Shown here piece after piece: positions 27,560 through 35,599 of a stretch of DNA of 64,000 nt (its first letter is position 1; each line of letters begins with the position of its first letter). The notes beneath the pieces were generated by a model that worked only from the letters and a program-made list of their open reading frames with translations, was not told the DNA's origin and made no database searches. The stretch is taken from positions 1 through 64,000 of the forward strand of contig NZ_CANNGQ010000005.1 of NCBI RefSeq assembly GCF_947504145.1, written 5' to 3'. The translations under genes were made by a program, and so were the position numbers. The stretch is from an uncultured Microbulbifer sp. Lineage in GTDB: Bacteria > Pseudomonadota > Gammaproteobacteria > Pseudomonadales > Cellvibrionaceae.

Positions 27560-28435
27560 TTATTTAGCCTTCGGCGGACGACCGCGACGGCCAGGTGCTT
27601 TCTTGGCGGCAGCAGACTTGGGCGGACGGCCCGGCTTTTTCTTGGCTGCGCCAGATTTGGCAGGACGACCCGGCTTTTTCGCTGCAGTTTTGGTAGCAGC
27701 TTTCTTGGTGGCCGCCTTCTTGGCTGGACGGCCAGGTTTCTTCTTGGCGCCAGCTTTAGCCTTGGTTTTGGCTTTGGTAGCGACCTTCTTGGCTTTTTCA
27801 GCAGCCTTTTTCTTTGCAGCAGCAGCTTTCTTTTTCTCAGCAGCAGCTTTCTTCTTGGCAGCAGCGGCTGCCTTCTTCTTGGCAGCGGCGGCCTTCTTCT
27901 TGGCAGCGGCAGCGGCTTTCTTCGCAGCAGCAGCGGCTTTCTTCTTGTCAGCAGCAGCCTTCTTCTTGGCGGCGGCAGCGGCTTTCTTGGCAGCGGCAGC
28001 GGCTTTTTTCTTCTCAGCAGCGGCCAGCTTCTTGGTGATGGCGGCTTCTTCCTTGGCCACAGCTTTGGCTACTTTGGTAGCCAGTGCGTTGTCGGCGCTG
28101 ATGACAGACAGCTTGGATTTGGCATCGGTAGCGGCAGATTTGGCAGCGGTAGCGGCCTTTTTAGCAGCGGCAGCAGCGGTTTGCGCGGCTTTCAGTTGCT
28201 TCTGCTGAGCGGCAGACTTCTTTTTCGCGCGGGCAGCTTTCACCTTGGCGGCGGCAGCCTGTGCTTTTTTGGCAGCTTTGTCAGCTTCCTTGGTTGCTTT
28301 ATCAGCTTCCTTTTTAGCAGCGGCTTCCTGGGAGCTGCGCGCTTTCTCAAGCTGGCTTTTCAGTGAGGCGAGTTCCGCTTCCATCTTCGCGACGGAATTC
28401 ACCTTATTTGCGGTGGCAGTTTTACGTGCGGCCAT
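27560..28435 (-). CDS. AlgP-like Ala/Lys-rich histone H1-like protein with four AT-hook motifs
   Basis: A 291-residue basic protein dominated by Ala and Lys. Residues 1-60 are a charged coiled-coil (VAKMEAELASLKSQLEKARSS); about 60-225 is KKAAAAAKK-type low-complexity repeat. The C-terminal 70 residues carry four GRP cores: KKPGRPAKKA, KKPGRPAKSG, KKPGRPPKSA and GRRGRPPKAK. AlgP (AlgR3) of Pseudomonas has the same composition and KPAA-type tail and binds DNA. Repeat-rich genes of this kind vary in length between strains by slippage. Long frames on the other strand are compositional shadows. The upstream region is strongly AT-rich. Confidence 0.88.
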   Translation of the reverse strand: MAARKTATANKVNSVAKMEAELASLKSQLEKARSSQEAAAKKEADKATKEADKAAKKAQAAAAKVKAARAKKKSAAQQKQLKAAQTAAAAAKKAATAAKSAATDAKSKLSVISADNALATKVAKAVAKEEAAITKKLAAAEKKKAAAAAKKAAAAAKKKAAADKKKAAAAAKKAAAAAKKKAAAAKKKAAAAAKKKAAAEKKKAAAAKKKAAEKAKKVATKAKTKAKAGAKKKPGRPAKKAATKKAATKTAAKKPGRPAKSGAAKKKPGRPPKSAAAKKAPGRRGRPPKAK

Positions 28436-28558
28436 AAAATATCCCTGTATCTAAATTTAGTATTTAGGTGTTATTTTGGATGAGTGGAATTCATCGCGCT
28501 AATTGCAGCTCATTTATATACTTGAATGCAAGTTTTTTAAGGGTGTTTTTACTCTGTA

Positions 28559-29392
28559 ATGAATAAATTTAAGGTTTTTTTTACATTTATCGCGTTTTTC
28601 TGGTTATTGCTCTGCGGAGCGGGAGCTATTTACGCGATCACAAAGGGCTATGTAGGTAATTCTCTGTTTGCCTGGGTCGGGTTATTAATTAATGCCTGGG
28701 CGCTGCCGGTATGGATGTTATTGCGCTATCGAAGTCCAGAAAAACTCGCCGGTGATTTGCGGGAGTCCGCGGCCTTTTCCTGTGTGCTTGTCGGGCTGGC
28801 GATCGTTTTACTCACCGACAGCGAGCGTGGACTACCGGTTTACCTGGCAATCGGTAACCTGTTTGTTCTGCTGGTTTATCTGTATCACCTGAGCGCGGTG
28901 GGCCACCCGAAAATGCCCGCGCTGGATGAGGAATTCCCTCCGCTCGCGATTGCGGGCGACGGAAATTGGCAGGCCGCAGCATTTTGCCGTGAAAAAGGCC
29001 TGGATGGAGTGCTGGTGATATTTCTGCGTGGGAGTTACTGCGCCGATAGTCGGCATCAACTGCACCAGGTGCACAATCTTCTGGCGGACCTGGCTCGTCG
29101 TAATATTGGATTGCTCCTGTTGAGCGGGCAGCCAGAAAATAAATGGGCTGCGTCTCTCACTGCGGGGGTTCAGGTTCAGCAGCTGGAAATGTCAGGTAAG
29201 AATGCTGTGCGATTTGCGGCACCCTCGGCGGCACCATTAATTTTGCGCCCCTGGGTGCGGGATGCGGTACGCCCCAGCGCCTGGTTGATCGATGCTGAAG
29301 GGGTTGTGTTGTGGCGAGAGCTGTCGATGAATTACCGGGTGCCGGCGGGTGTGGACCTGCTGCGCGCACAGCTGTTCCGTGTTGAAGACTGA
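28559..29392 (+). CDS. Membrane protein with C-terminal thioredoxin/AhpC-like domain
   Basis: A 277-residue protein. Three to four TM helices fill residues 5-115 (FFTFIAFFWLLLCGAGAIYAI, LFAWVGLLINAWALPVWMLL, AFSCVLVGLAIVLL, VYLAIGNLFVLLVYLYHL). The rest resembles an AhpC/TSA-type thioredoxin fold: FPPLAIAGDGNWQ, then GVLVIFLRGSYCADSRHQLHQVHNLLADLARRNIGLLLLSG, and PSAWLIDAEGVVLWRE. The only Cys at the active-site position is in GSYCADSR, so a CxxC is absent. It may be a membrane-tethered peroxiredoxin-like protein; activity is unproven. It is monocistronic, closed by a terminator. Confidence 0.75.
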   Translation: MNKFKVFFTFIAFFWLLLCGAGAIYAITKGYVGNSLFAWVGLLINAWALPVWMLLRYRSPEKLAGDLRESAAFSCVLVGLAIVLLTDSERGLPVYLAIGNLFVLLVYLYHLSAVGHPKMPALDEEFPPLAIAGDGNWQAAAFCREKGLDGVLVIFLRGSYCADSRHQLHQVHNLLADLARRNIGLLLLSGQPENKWAASLTAGVQVQQLEMSGKNAVRFAAPSAAPLILRPWVRDAVRPSAWLIDAEGVVLWRELSMNYRVPAGVDLLRAQLFRVED

Positions 29393-29416
29393 AGCTCGGG
29401 ACATATATCGGGGCAG

Positions 29417-29453
29417 AAAAAAGGCGCAGTGGAGTTTCCACTGCGCCTTTTTT
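29417..29453. terminator. Bidirectional terminator
   Basis: AAAAGGCGCAGTGGA-GTT-TCCACTGCGCCTTTT forms a long perfect stem with A and T runs, between the convergent genes ending at 29392 and 29548. Confidence 0.95.
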
Positions 29454-29547
29454 GCAATGTCCCTTCGGGGCCTGGTGTGCCGATGAAGGTTAGCGGGCGG
29501 TATTTGAAACGGTTCGGCGCCGAATCGTGATCCTTTAACGTGAACCT

Positions 29548-29979
29548 TTAAAGAGGACCGTAGGGCAGGTAACGGTTGTCCGAATATTGGCGAATCCACA
29601 GCAGTTGTTCCCGCTGCAAGGGCGCTTTGCGCTGACGCAGAGATTTCGCCAGCGGGATCACCGGCGATTCGGCACCGCCCTGCCAGTCGGTCAACTGCAT
29701 TTCCGCCAGGGTAAAAAAGCGGATCAGTGCCCACACTTGCGAGTCATTCCAGTGGGAGGCCTCATCCAGCCACTGGGTTGCTGGCAGGCCAGCGAGCCAG
29801 TTGGCGTTCTGTATTTCTTGATCGATCGCTTTGAGATCTGGTGCGGCTTCTTCGCCCTCGCTTTCACTGTCCGCCTCATTCAGAGCATCGATGATCCGCT
29901 GGAGCAGTGCACGGTCGATCTCGGTGCGCGATTGGTCGTTGGAAGCTTGGTTTTCTGGTTCCCAGGCGCCGACACTCAT
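29548..29979 (-). CDS. Conserved-looking hypothetical protein divergent from mgsA
   Basis: A 143-residue soluble protein, acidic at the N-terminus (about 33-55, NEADSESEGEEAAPDLKAIDQE) and more basic at the C-terminus. It contains WLAGLPATQWLDEASHWNDSQVWALIRFFTLAEMQL and PVIPLAKSLRQRKAPLQREQLLWIRQYSDNRYLPYGPL. The latter looks like a conserved block, and I have an impression of small proteins with this ending near mgsA in related gammaproteobacteria. Function is unknown. AAGGAG lies before the ATG. It is divergent from mgsA with a 267-bp gap. Confidence 0.75.
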   Translation of the reverse strand: MSVGAWEPENQASNDQSRTEIDRALLQRIIDALNEADSESEGEEAAPDLKAIDQEIQNANWLAGLPATQWLDEASHWNDSQVWALIRFFTLAEMQLTDWQGGAESPVIPLAKSLRQRKAPLQREQLLWIRQYSDNRYLPYGPL

Positions 29980-30246
29980 ATGTACTCCTTATAGGTAGGC
30001 ATGCAGACAACAGTGCATGTGTTTGGATGGGGCGGATTATACGCACCTTGGCTCGCTGCTCTACCCGGCCTCGCCGATGGCACGCGGGTGGCAAATAGTG
30101 GTTTAGGGGCACGCCCGCTTCCCGGAATGGATGCTGGGCGCGGAATTTAGCATAATCATCAGGCGCGTTCTCAATCGGGCCCAATTCAGCTGGCCGTCGA
30201 TTGCCCGGACCGCCAATGATCTGACCAATTTTTGCCTGGGGGCCAC

Positions 30247-30717
30247 GTGGATTACATTGACCAGCCGATAGCCGCGCAAAAGCGCATTGCCCTGGTGGCA
30301 CACGACAACCGCAAGTCGGCACTGATTGAATGGTGTTGTAAGCACCGCGGGATTCTCGAGCAGCATCAGCTGCTGGGAACCGGCACTACGGGTAGCAAGA
30401 TCGAGGCAGCCACCGGTATGCAGGTGGAGCAGTTGTTCAGCGGCCCGATGGGCGGGGATCAGCAGCTGGGGGCTAAAATCTGCCAGGGTGAGGTGGATAT
30501 CCTGATTTTCTTCTGGGATCCGTTCGAACCCATGCCCCACGATCCGGACGTAAAGGCACTGCTGCGGATCGCGGCAGTGTGGAATATCCCCGTGGCCTGT
30601 AATGCGAGCAGTGCGGATATGATGATCCATTCTGAGCTGATGAAGCAGAGTTTTCCCCGGCAGATACCTGACTATCAGGGCTATCTGGCGGCACGAAAGG
30701 ACGAATTGGCTGTGTGA
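30247..30717 (+). CDS. mgsA: Methylglyoxal synthase
   Basis: A cytoplasmic lyase that converts dihydroxyacetone phosphate to methylglyoxal and phosphate, bypassing lower glycolysis when phosphate is short. With GTG 30247 as start, the catalytic Asp in GPMGGDQQ is residue 71 and the active-site His in MPHDPDVK is residue 98, the E. coli numbers exactly, and IALVAHD falls at 14-20. GGGGG lies 4 bases upstream. GTG is therefore preferred over TTG 30232. TGTTGS for phosphate binding and FFWDP are intact. The protein has 156 residues. The divergent region upstream (29980-30246) has no other gene. Confidence 0.96.
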   Translation: MDYIDQPIAAQKRIALVAHDNRKSALIEWCCKHRGILEQHQLLGTGTTGSKIEAATGMQVEQLFSGPMGGDQQLGAKICQGEVDILIFFWDPFEPMPHDPDVKALLRIAAVWNIPVACNASSADMMIHSELMKQSFPRQIPDYQGYLAARKDELAV

Positions 30718-30740
30718 TTTGTGAGCTTTTGAGTGCCACG

Positions 30741-30776
30741 CCCCTTTTAACCGGTTGATTTTAAAGGGGTATATCT
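30741..30776 (+). terminator. Weak hairpin after mgsA
   Basis: CCCCTTTTAA and TTTAAAGGGG form an AT/GC stem followed by TATATCTCGTTT. The T tract is interrupted, so termination may be partial and could let mgsA read into exbD. Confidence 0.4.
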
Positions 30777-30884
30777 CGTTTACGCAGGTTGCACTTGCAA
30801 AGATGGCCATTTCCCGGCAATCTTCCCCACCTGATTAGACCGGTATATCCGGCGAATTCGAATTGAAAAACAGTACGGTGTTTT

Positions 30885-31310
30885 ATGAGTAGACGACGCG
30901 GTAAGGCCGTAGAAGAAGAAAAGGCCGATATTGACCTGACGCCCATGCTGGACGTCGTGTTCATCATGCTGATCTTCTTTATCGTGACGGCATCCTTCGT
31001 AAAAGAGAAGGCGTTGGATGTGAACGTGCCTGATCCTAATGAGACGGAAAGCACACCGCCAGATCCCAACAAGCAGAATATTCTGATCACAGTAAACTCT
31101 GCTGACGAAATCTGGATGGGTCAGAACCGCATCGATAGCCGAGCCGTACGTGCCCGCATTGCACAGATGTTTGCGGAAAACCCGCAGGCAATCGTGATTA
31201 TTCGCGCTCACAACAAGTCCAGCGCGGACACTTACGTGACCATTGCCGATGCGGCAAAAGAGGTAAACCCGAACATTCAGGTTTCCCTGGTGCCGTTCGA
31301 GAAGGAATAA
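30885..31310 (+). CDS. exbD: ExbD/TolR-family biopolymer transport protein (orphan)
   Basis: A 141-residue inner-membrane protein with a short cytoplasmic N-terminus, one TM helix and a periplasmic domain. The signature DIDLTPMLDVVFIMLIFFIVTASF has the essential proton-carrying Asp at residue 23. The periplasmic half (ILITVNSADEIWMGQNRID...VIIRAHNKSSADTYVTIADAAKE) is the ExbD/TolR fold. ExbD normally works with ExbB in a proton-driven motor, but no exbB or tonB adjoins it. The nearest MotA/TolQ/ExbB-type gene is 12 kb away on the other strand. It may serve a distant ExbB. Confidence 0.93.
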   Translation: MSRRRGKAVEEEKADIDLTPMLDVVFIMLIFFIVTASFVKEKALDVNVPDPNETESTPPDPNKQNILITVNSADEIWMGQNRIDSRAVRARIAQMFAENPQAIVIIRAHNKSSADTYVTIADAAKEVNPNIQVSLVPFEKE

Positions 31311-31336
31311 TTTCCTACCGATTCGGTCGCGAGTAC

Positions 31337-31365
31337 AAAAAAAGCCAGCATAGCTGGCTTTTTTT
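31337..31365. terminator. Bidirectional terminator between exbD and kynA
   Basis: AAGCCAGC-ATA-GCTGGCTT has long A and T runs on both sides. It serves two convergent genes. Confidence 0.93.
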
Positions 31366-31388
31366 GTGTCTGTTGATTGGCCCCGGTA

Positions 31389-32171
31389 TTAAAACTCTGA
31401 GCGAATTTCCCAGAGGTCCGGAAAGACCGGTTTGAACAGTGTGCTCTGCAGATAACCTACACCGCTGGAGCCGCCGGTCCCCATCTTCCTGCCAATAGTA
31501 CGCTCCACCATCTTCACATGCCGGTAGCGCCACTGCTGCAGGGAAGTATCGATATCCACCAGCGCCTCACAGATATCGCTTACCAGCGGATCGTTGCGAT
31601 AGACGTCGATCAGGACTTTCTGCACCGCAGGTGATGGTTCGGCGGTCTGGCTGAAGTCGCGCTCCAGTACAGAAGCCGGAATCTCGTGCCCCTCGTGAGC
31701 GAGAAACGTCAGGAACGCATCCCACAGCGTCGGTGCGTCCAGGCGCTTTTGCAAACGCAGGAAGTGCTCTGATCCCGGTTCGTAATTCACAAGCTTCTTC
31801 GGGTCCTTGGCGCCATACAAAAACTCCAGTTCACGGAACTGGAACGACTGGAAGCCACTCGCCGTGGACAGGCGGTCGCGGAATGAACTGAACTCGAGGG
31901 GGGTGAGGGTCTCCAGGATATCCACCTGCTGGATCAGCGTGCGGTAGATGGCGTCTACCCGCTTCAGCGTGTGCAGTGCGCGGTTGCGCTCGCCGGCATT
32001 GAATAGCCGCACGAGAAAATCCAGTTCGTGGAGCAGTTGCTTGAACCAGAGCTCGTAGCTCTGGTGGATGACAATAAACAGCAGTTCATCGTGTTCCGGC
32101 CCCTCCGAGAGCGGCTGCTGACATTTCAGCAGGTCGTCTACCTTGAGGTAGGAACTGTATGTCACGGTCAT
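31389..32171 (-). CDS. kynA: Tryptophan 2,3-dioxygenase
   Basis: A haem enzyme that opens the tryptophan indole ring to N-formylkynurenine, the first step of the kynurenine pathway. The 260 residues include HQSYELWFKQLLHELD (distal substrate pocket, about 36-51), FREL.FLYG, the proximal haem His in WRYRHVKMVERTIG (about 220) and GTGGSSGVGYL near the C-terminus, all typical of TDO. No kynB or kynU is in the window, so it is either an orphan or part of a dispersed pathway. Expression starts from an AT-rich divergent region shared with the isomerase-like gene. Confidence 0.96.
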   Translation of the reverse strand: MTVTYSSYLKVDDLLKCQQPLSEGPEHDELLFIVIHQSYELWFKQLLHELDFLVRLFNAGERNRALHTLKRVDAIYRTLIQQVDILETLTPLEFSSFRDRLSTASGFQSFQFRELEFLYGAKDPKKLVNYEPGSEHFLRLQKRLDAPTLWDAFLTFLAHEGHEIPASVLERDFSQTAEPSPAVQKVLIDVYRNDPLVSDICEALVDIDTSLQQWRYRHVKMVERTIGRKMGTGGSSGVGYLQSTLFKPVFPDLWEIRSEF

Positions 32172-32484
32172 GGTGGGGTATTTCCTCGGCTTACTCCTGC
32201 GACCGAAATGGTTGTACCGGTTTCTGCAGGGTTATAAATATTAAATTGCGTAAATTTGCCAAACTGTGGCCGCATTATAAGGTCTTGTGGTGGAATGTTG
32301 GAAAAAACCGTTTTATGGGATGCTTCAGAATACGTTACCCAAACTGGTCGATTCGGACCTCGTGCCGGGAGGGGGAGTGGCTAAACTAGTGACTTGTTCG
32401 CAGTGACCATAATCTGTCTCCTTGGTCATATGCCCACTTGCGATTGCAAACCCTGTGATAACCACACCAAACGCGGAGTCCGCT
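32172..32484. other. 313-bp divergent promoter region
   Basis: AT-rich at 32220-32280 (GGTTATAAATATTAAATTGCG). It must hold the kynA promoter on the minus strand and one for the plus-strand gene. I see no clear operator palindrome and no small gene. Confidence 0.5.
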
Positions 32485-33264
32485 ATGCAGAGTACATGTG
32501 CAGAAATTCAGGCCCAGGTATCCGACCGGGTACTGGAGATCACCATCAACCGGCCGGAGCGCAAAAACGCACTTACCATGACCATGTACTCGGCCATGGC
32601 TGAGCTGTTAAACAGCGCAGCGACGGATCCGGGTGTGCGCGTGGTGATTCTCACCGGTACCAGCGGTGTATTCACCAGTGGCAACGACCTGGGAGACTTC
32701 CTCGGCGGCTCTGCGTCCGGTGAGGAATCCCCGGTGTTCCAGTTTATGTCGGCACTGTACAACTTTCCCAAACCCGTGGTGGCTGCGGTCAGCGGGCCGG
32801 CGGTGGGGATTGGAACCACCATGCTGCTGCACTGCGACCTCTCGATCGCCGATGACGACGCGCTGTTCCAGATGCCATTTGTCAATCTGGGGCTGTGCCC
32901 GGAATACGCCTCCAGTTTCCTGTTGCCACGGATTATGGGCCACGCCAAAGCCTCAGAGCTGCTACTGCTGGGGAAAAAATTCGACGCCCAGACCGCCGCA
33001 GACGTGAATATCTGCAATGAAGTGGTGTATTCCGGTGAAGCCCTGGGGCGGGCGCGGGAGTATGCCCGTGAGCTCGTACTCAAGGCGCCCGAAGCGGTGC
33101 GACTGACAAAAAAATTGCTGCGGCAGGGCACCCTCGAAAATGGGCTGGCGGTGATTCGGGAAGAGGCCGGCCACTTCCAGAGCCGGCTGCAGTCGGAAGA
33201 GTTTCGCGAAGCTGCCACAGCCTTTATGGAGAAGCGGCCTGCAGACTTTTCCAAGTTTGACTGA
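32485..33264 (+). CDS. Crotonase-family protein, probably delta3,delta2-enoyl-CoA isomerase
   Basis: A 259-residue crotonase-fold protein acting on acyl-CoA. The oxyanion-hole segment is TGTSGVFTSGNDLGDF and the second is SGPAVGIGTTMLLHCDL. The block LGLCPEYASSFLLPRIMGHAKASELLLLGKK closely parallels the PEGCSSYTFPRIMG block of eukaryotic peroxisomal enoyl-CoA isomerases, with the acid Glu in PEYAS. The first catalytic Glu of true enoyl-CoA hydratases is not evident. Isomerase, which moves double bonds for beta-oxidation of unsaturated fatty acids, is therefore more likely than hydratase. The start is ATG 32485 with GGAG upstream; the longer frame adds 21 unrelated residues. A terminator follows at 33358. 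Confidence 0.85.
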   Translation: MQSTCAEIQAQVSDRVLEITINRPERKNALTMTMYSAMAELLNSAATDPGVRVVILTGTSGVFTSGNDLGDFLGGSASGEESPVFQFMSALYNFPKPVVAAVSGPAVGIGTTMLLHCDLSIADDDALFQMPFVNLGLCPEYASSFLLPRIMGHAKASELLLLGKKFDAQTAADVNICNEVVYSGEALGRAREYARELVLKAPEAVRLTKKLLRQGTLENGLAVIREEAGHFQSRLQSEEFREAATAFMEKRPADFSKFD

Positions 33265-33357
33265 GTGCCCCGGCCTGCGACTGGCTCAGAAAGGCTGGTC
33301 ATCGTTTGCCTGTCGATAGAGATATCACTACACACTCCGCCATATATTCCGCCACAC

Positions 33358-33388
33358 AGGCCGCCTGCGAGCGGCCTTTCTGTTTTTT
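33358..33388 (+). terminator. Intrinsic terminator after the enoyl-CoA isomerase-like gene
   Basis: AGGCCGC-CTGCGA-GCGGCCT is followed by TTCTGTTTTTT. It sits in the 389-bp gap 33265-33653; the rest (33389-33653) contains no gene or operator that I can support. Confidence 0.88.
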
Positions 33389-33653
33389 AGACGGTTGCTT
33401 TCTGATCATCACCTGACCCTTTCGAGCCAACAGGATTGCCCCGCGCCTGAGTGATTTGCAGGCTGATACACGCAGCCAATAAAAAGGCGCATGATTATCG
33501 GATCGTGAGCCGGTACACTTTCACCTTGTACCGATGCCGGCAGGCCACGAGCCCCGGTTCCCCCGCTGGACCCTGTCCATAAGATAAGATCCAATAAAAT
33601 GGCGGGGCTCAATATTCGCGCAGTGTTTCTGCGGCAACCTGGTTTTCAGGACC

Positions 33654-35591
33654 ATGATTTCTTCTTGCTTTTCCCGGACAGCCTCCGCCCTGCAAACGGT
33701 ATCGCTCCCGATGCGCCCCCTGCTATTGGCCTTGCTCACGCTGCTCTCTGTCACGGTGGGCGCTGCAGACCTGTCCGCCCCGGCGCCAATTGCGATTCAC
33801 GCGGTGGAAGACGGCAGCCAGCGTACTGGCCAGAAGGCGGTGTGGCATGACACCTCCGGCAGCGCCGGGCTTGACGACGCGCGCCGGGCACTCGCCGAGG
33901 GTGCCTTTGTGCCCCTGGAAAGTGCAGGGTCCACCGGGTTGCAGAAAGGCAGCCACTGGTCGCACTTTGCGTTGCGCAACGCGGCCGCTGGTCCCGTCAC
34001 CCTGTATCTGGAGTATGTGGATCACCAGTTGATACGTTTGCAGGCCTACGCGCGTAGTGATGCGTCTGCCAGCGGGTTTGATGAGATTGCCGAGCTGGCG
34101 ATGGAGGATGCGTTTTCCTCCCGTCCGGTATTCCACAACCGGTTTGTGGTGCCGGTGACCCTGAACGCTGGGGAAACCATCGAGCTATTGATGCGCTTTG
34201 ATTCCGAGGAGGCCGGGTTTGTCTTTCCTTCCATGCGCATCTGGACGCCCGAACAGTTGAGCAAGTCCCATACCGGTGAAACGGCGGTTCTCGCCTTTCT
34301 ATTCGGTGGAATCGTACTCATCTCCCTGTTCTCCCTCATTGTGGGGTTGACCACCGGTGAATCGAGTTTTTTTGCTTACTTCGTGTACGGTATTTCAAAG
34401 ATCGTTGCCTGGGGCACCATCATGGGGTTCACCCAGCAGTACCTCCTGCGGGAAGAGTTCCACTGGCATTACATGTCCGCTGCGGGAGCGGTGAGTATCC
34501 TGTGTGGTGTGGTCTTTGATCGGCAGTTTTTGCAGACGCGCAAGTACACGCCCAGGCTTGATTACATCTTGAAATTGATGATGTGGAATGCTGTGGTACT
34601 GCTCGTCAGTGCCCTGCTGCAGATCAAGGCAATGGCGCTTCTCAGTATTACGTTTGCGCTATTGATGTATCCCGCGGCCACGGTTATCGCGCTGGTGCGC
34701 TGGCGTCAGGGTTCCAGTGAAGCGATGGTGTTTGCCATTGGCTGGACGCTGTTACTGTGCGGGCTGTTTTACCAGGCGCTAAGAGACCTTGGATACGTCG
34801 AGCATAACCTGGTCAACTATTACCTGCCGCCGTTGAGCTCATTCATTGAGATGGTAACCATTATGGCGGCCATGGGGCTCAAACTGCGACGGGTGCGTTT
34901 ACAGGGGCTCGAGTCTGAGCGGCAATACCGGCGTCACCTTGAAAAATCGAAGGTGGAGCTGGAAGGGCTGGTACACGCGCGCACTGAAGAGCTGGAAAAG
35001 GCCAAGCAACAGGCGGAGGCCGAGGCGCGCACGGATCCACTTACTGGTATTCGCAATCGCCGCAGCTTCCTCGCAGAAGCGGCACTGTGTATCAAGCGTG
35101 CACAGCGCAAGGGCGAGCCGGTGAGCCTGCTGATGTTTGACATCGACCACTTCAAATCCATTAACGACAACCACGGTCATGGTGTCGGTGATGAGGCGCT
35201 GCGCCAGTTTAGCCAGACCATTCAGCAAAAAATTCGGGAAACCGACATTTTTGGTCGACTCGGCGGAGAAGAGTTTGCGTTGCTGATTACTGAGACCAAG
35301 CCGGACTCGCTGTATACCGCCGAGCGACTGCGAGACAATATTGCCCGTATTCGCGTAGATGCCGCAGACACACAAATTCAGTTTACTTCCAGTATTGGCG
35401 TGGCCCACTGTGCGCCGGAAGATTCAGTGGAAATTTTGCTGCGCCAGGCCGACCAGGCCCTGTACCGGGCCAAAGAGCAGGGGCGAAATACCGTGGTTGA
35501 GTATCTGCAGGACGATCAATCCGGGCGAGCCGGCGAAACACGCAGCGTCCAGATCGAAATGGTAGAAAGTACCGATCCGGCGCCGGCCTGA
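33654..35591 (+). CDS. Membrane diguanylate cyclase with 7TMR-DISM sensor
   Basis: A 645-residue inner-membrane enzyme that makes cyclic di-GMP. A signal segment (MRPLLLALLTLLSVTVGAAD) and a periplasmic 7TMR-DISMED2-type sensor (about 40-205) come first. Seven TM helices (about 215-405) are followed by a coiled coil (ERQYRRHLEKSKVELEGLVHARTEELEKAKQQAEAEA) and a C-terminal GGDEF domain (about 465-625). The catalytic signature is GRLGGEEF, with an inhibitory I-site RETD five residues before it, so it should be active and product-inhibited. DPLTGIRNRR and DIDHFKSINDNHGH are intact. ATG 33654 has AGGA close upstream; ATG 33711 gives a tidier signal peptide. Confidence 0.93.
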   Translation: MISSCFSRTASALQTVSLPMRPLLLALLTLLSVTVGAADLSAPAPIAIHAVEDGSQRTGQKAVWHDTSGSAGLDDARRALAEGAFVPLESAGSTGLQKGSHWSHFALRNAAAGPVTLYLEYVDHQLIRLQAYARSDASASGFDEIAELAMEDAFSSRPVFHNRFVVPVTLNAGETIELLMRFDSEEAGFVFPSMRIWTPEQLSKSHTGETAVLAFLFGGIVLISLFSLIVGLTTGESSFFAYFVYGISKIVAWGTIMGFTQQYLLREEFHWHYMSAAGAVSILCGVVFDRQFLQTRKYTPRLDYILKLMMWNAVVLLVSALLQIKAMALLSITFALLMYPAATVIALVRWRQGSSEAMVFAIGWTLLLCGLFYQALRDLGYVEHNLVNYYLPPLSSFIEMVTIMAAMGLKLRRVRLQGLESERQYRRHLEKSKVELEGLVHARTEELEKAKQQAEAEARTDPLTGIRNRRSFLAEAALCIKRAQRKGEPVSLLMFDIDHFKSINDNHGHGVGDEALRQFSQTIQQKIRETDIFGRLGGEEFALLITETKPDSLYTAERLRDNIARIRVDAADTQIQFTSSIGVAHCAPEDSVEILLRQADQALYRAKEQGRNTVVEYLQDDQSGRAGETRSVQIEMVESTDPAPA

Positions 35592-35599
35592 ATCAAAAC

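Noticed and set aside
27543-28208. Plus-strand frame rich in Phe, Leu and Ala opposite the AlgP-like gene
   Set aside because: It is the complement of Lys/Ala repeats and only mimics a membrane protein.
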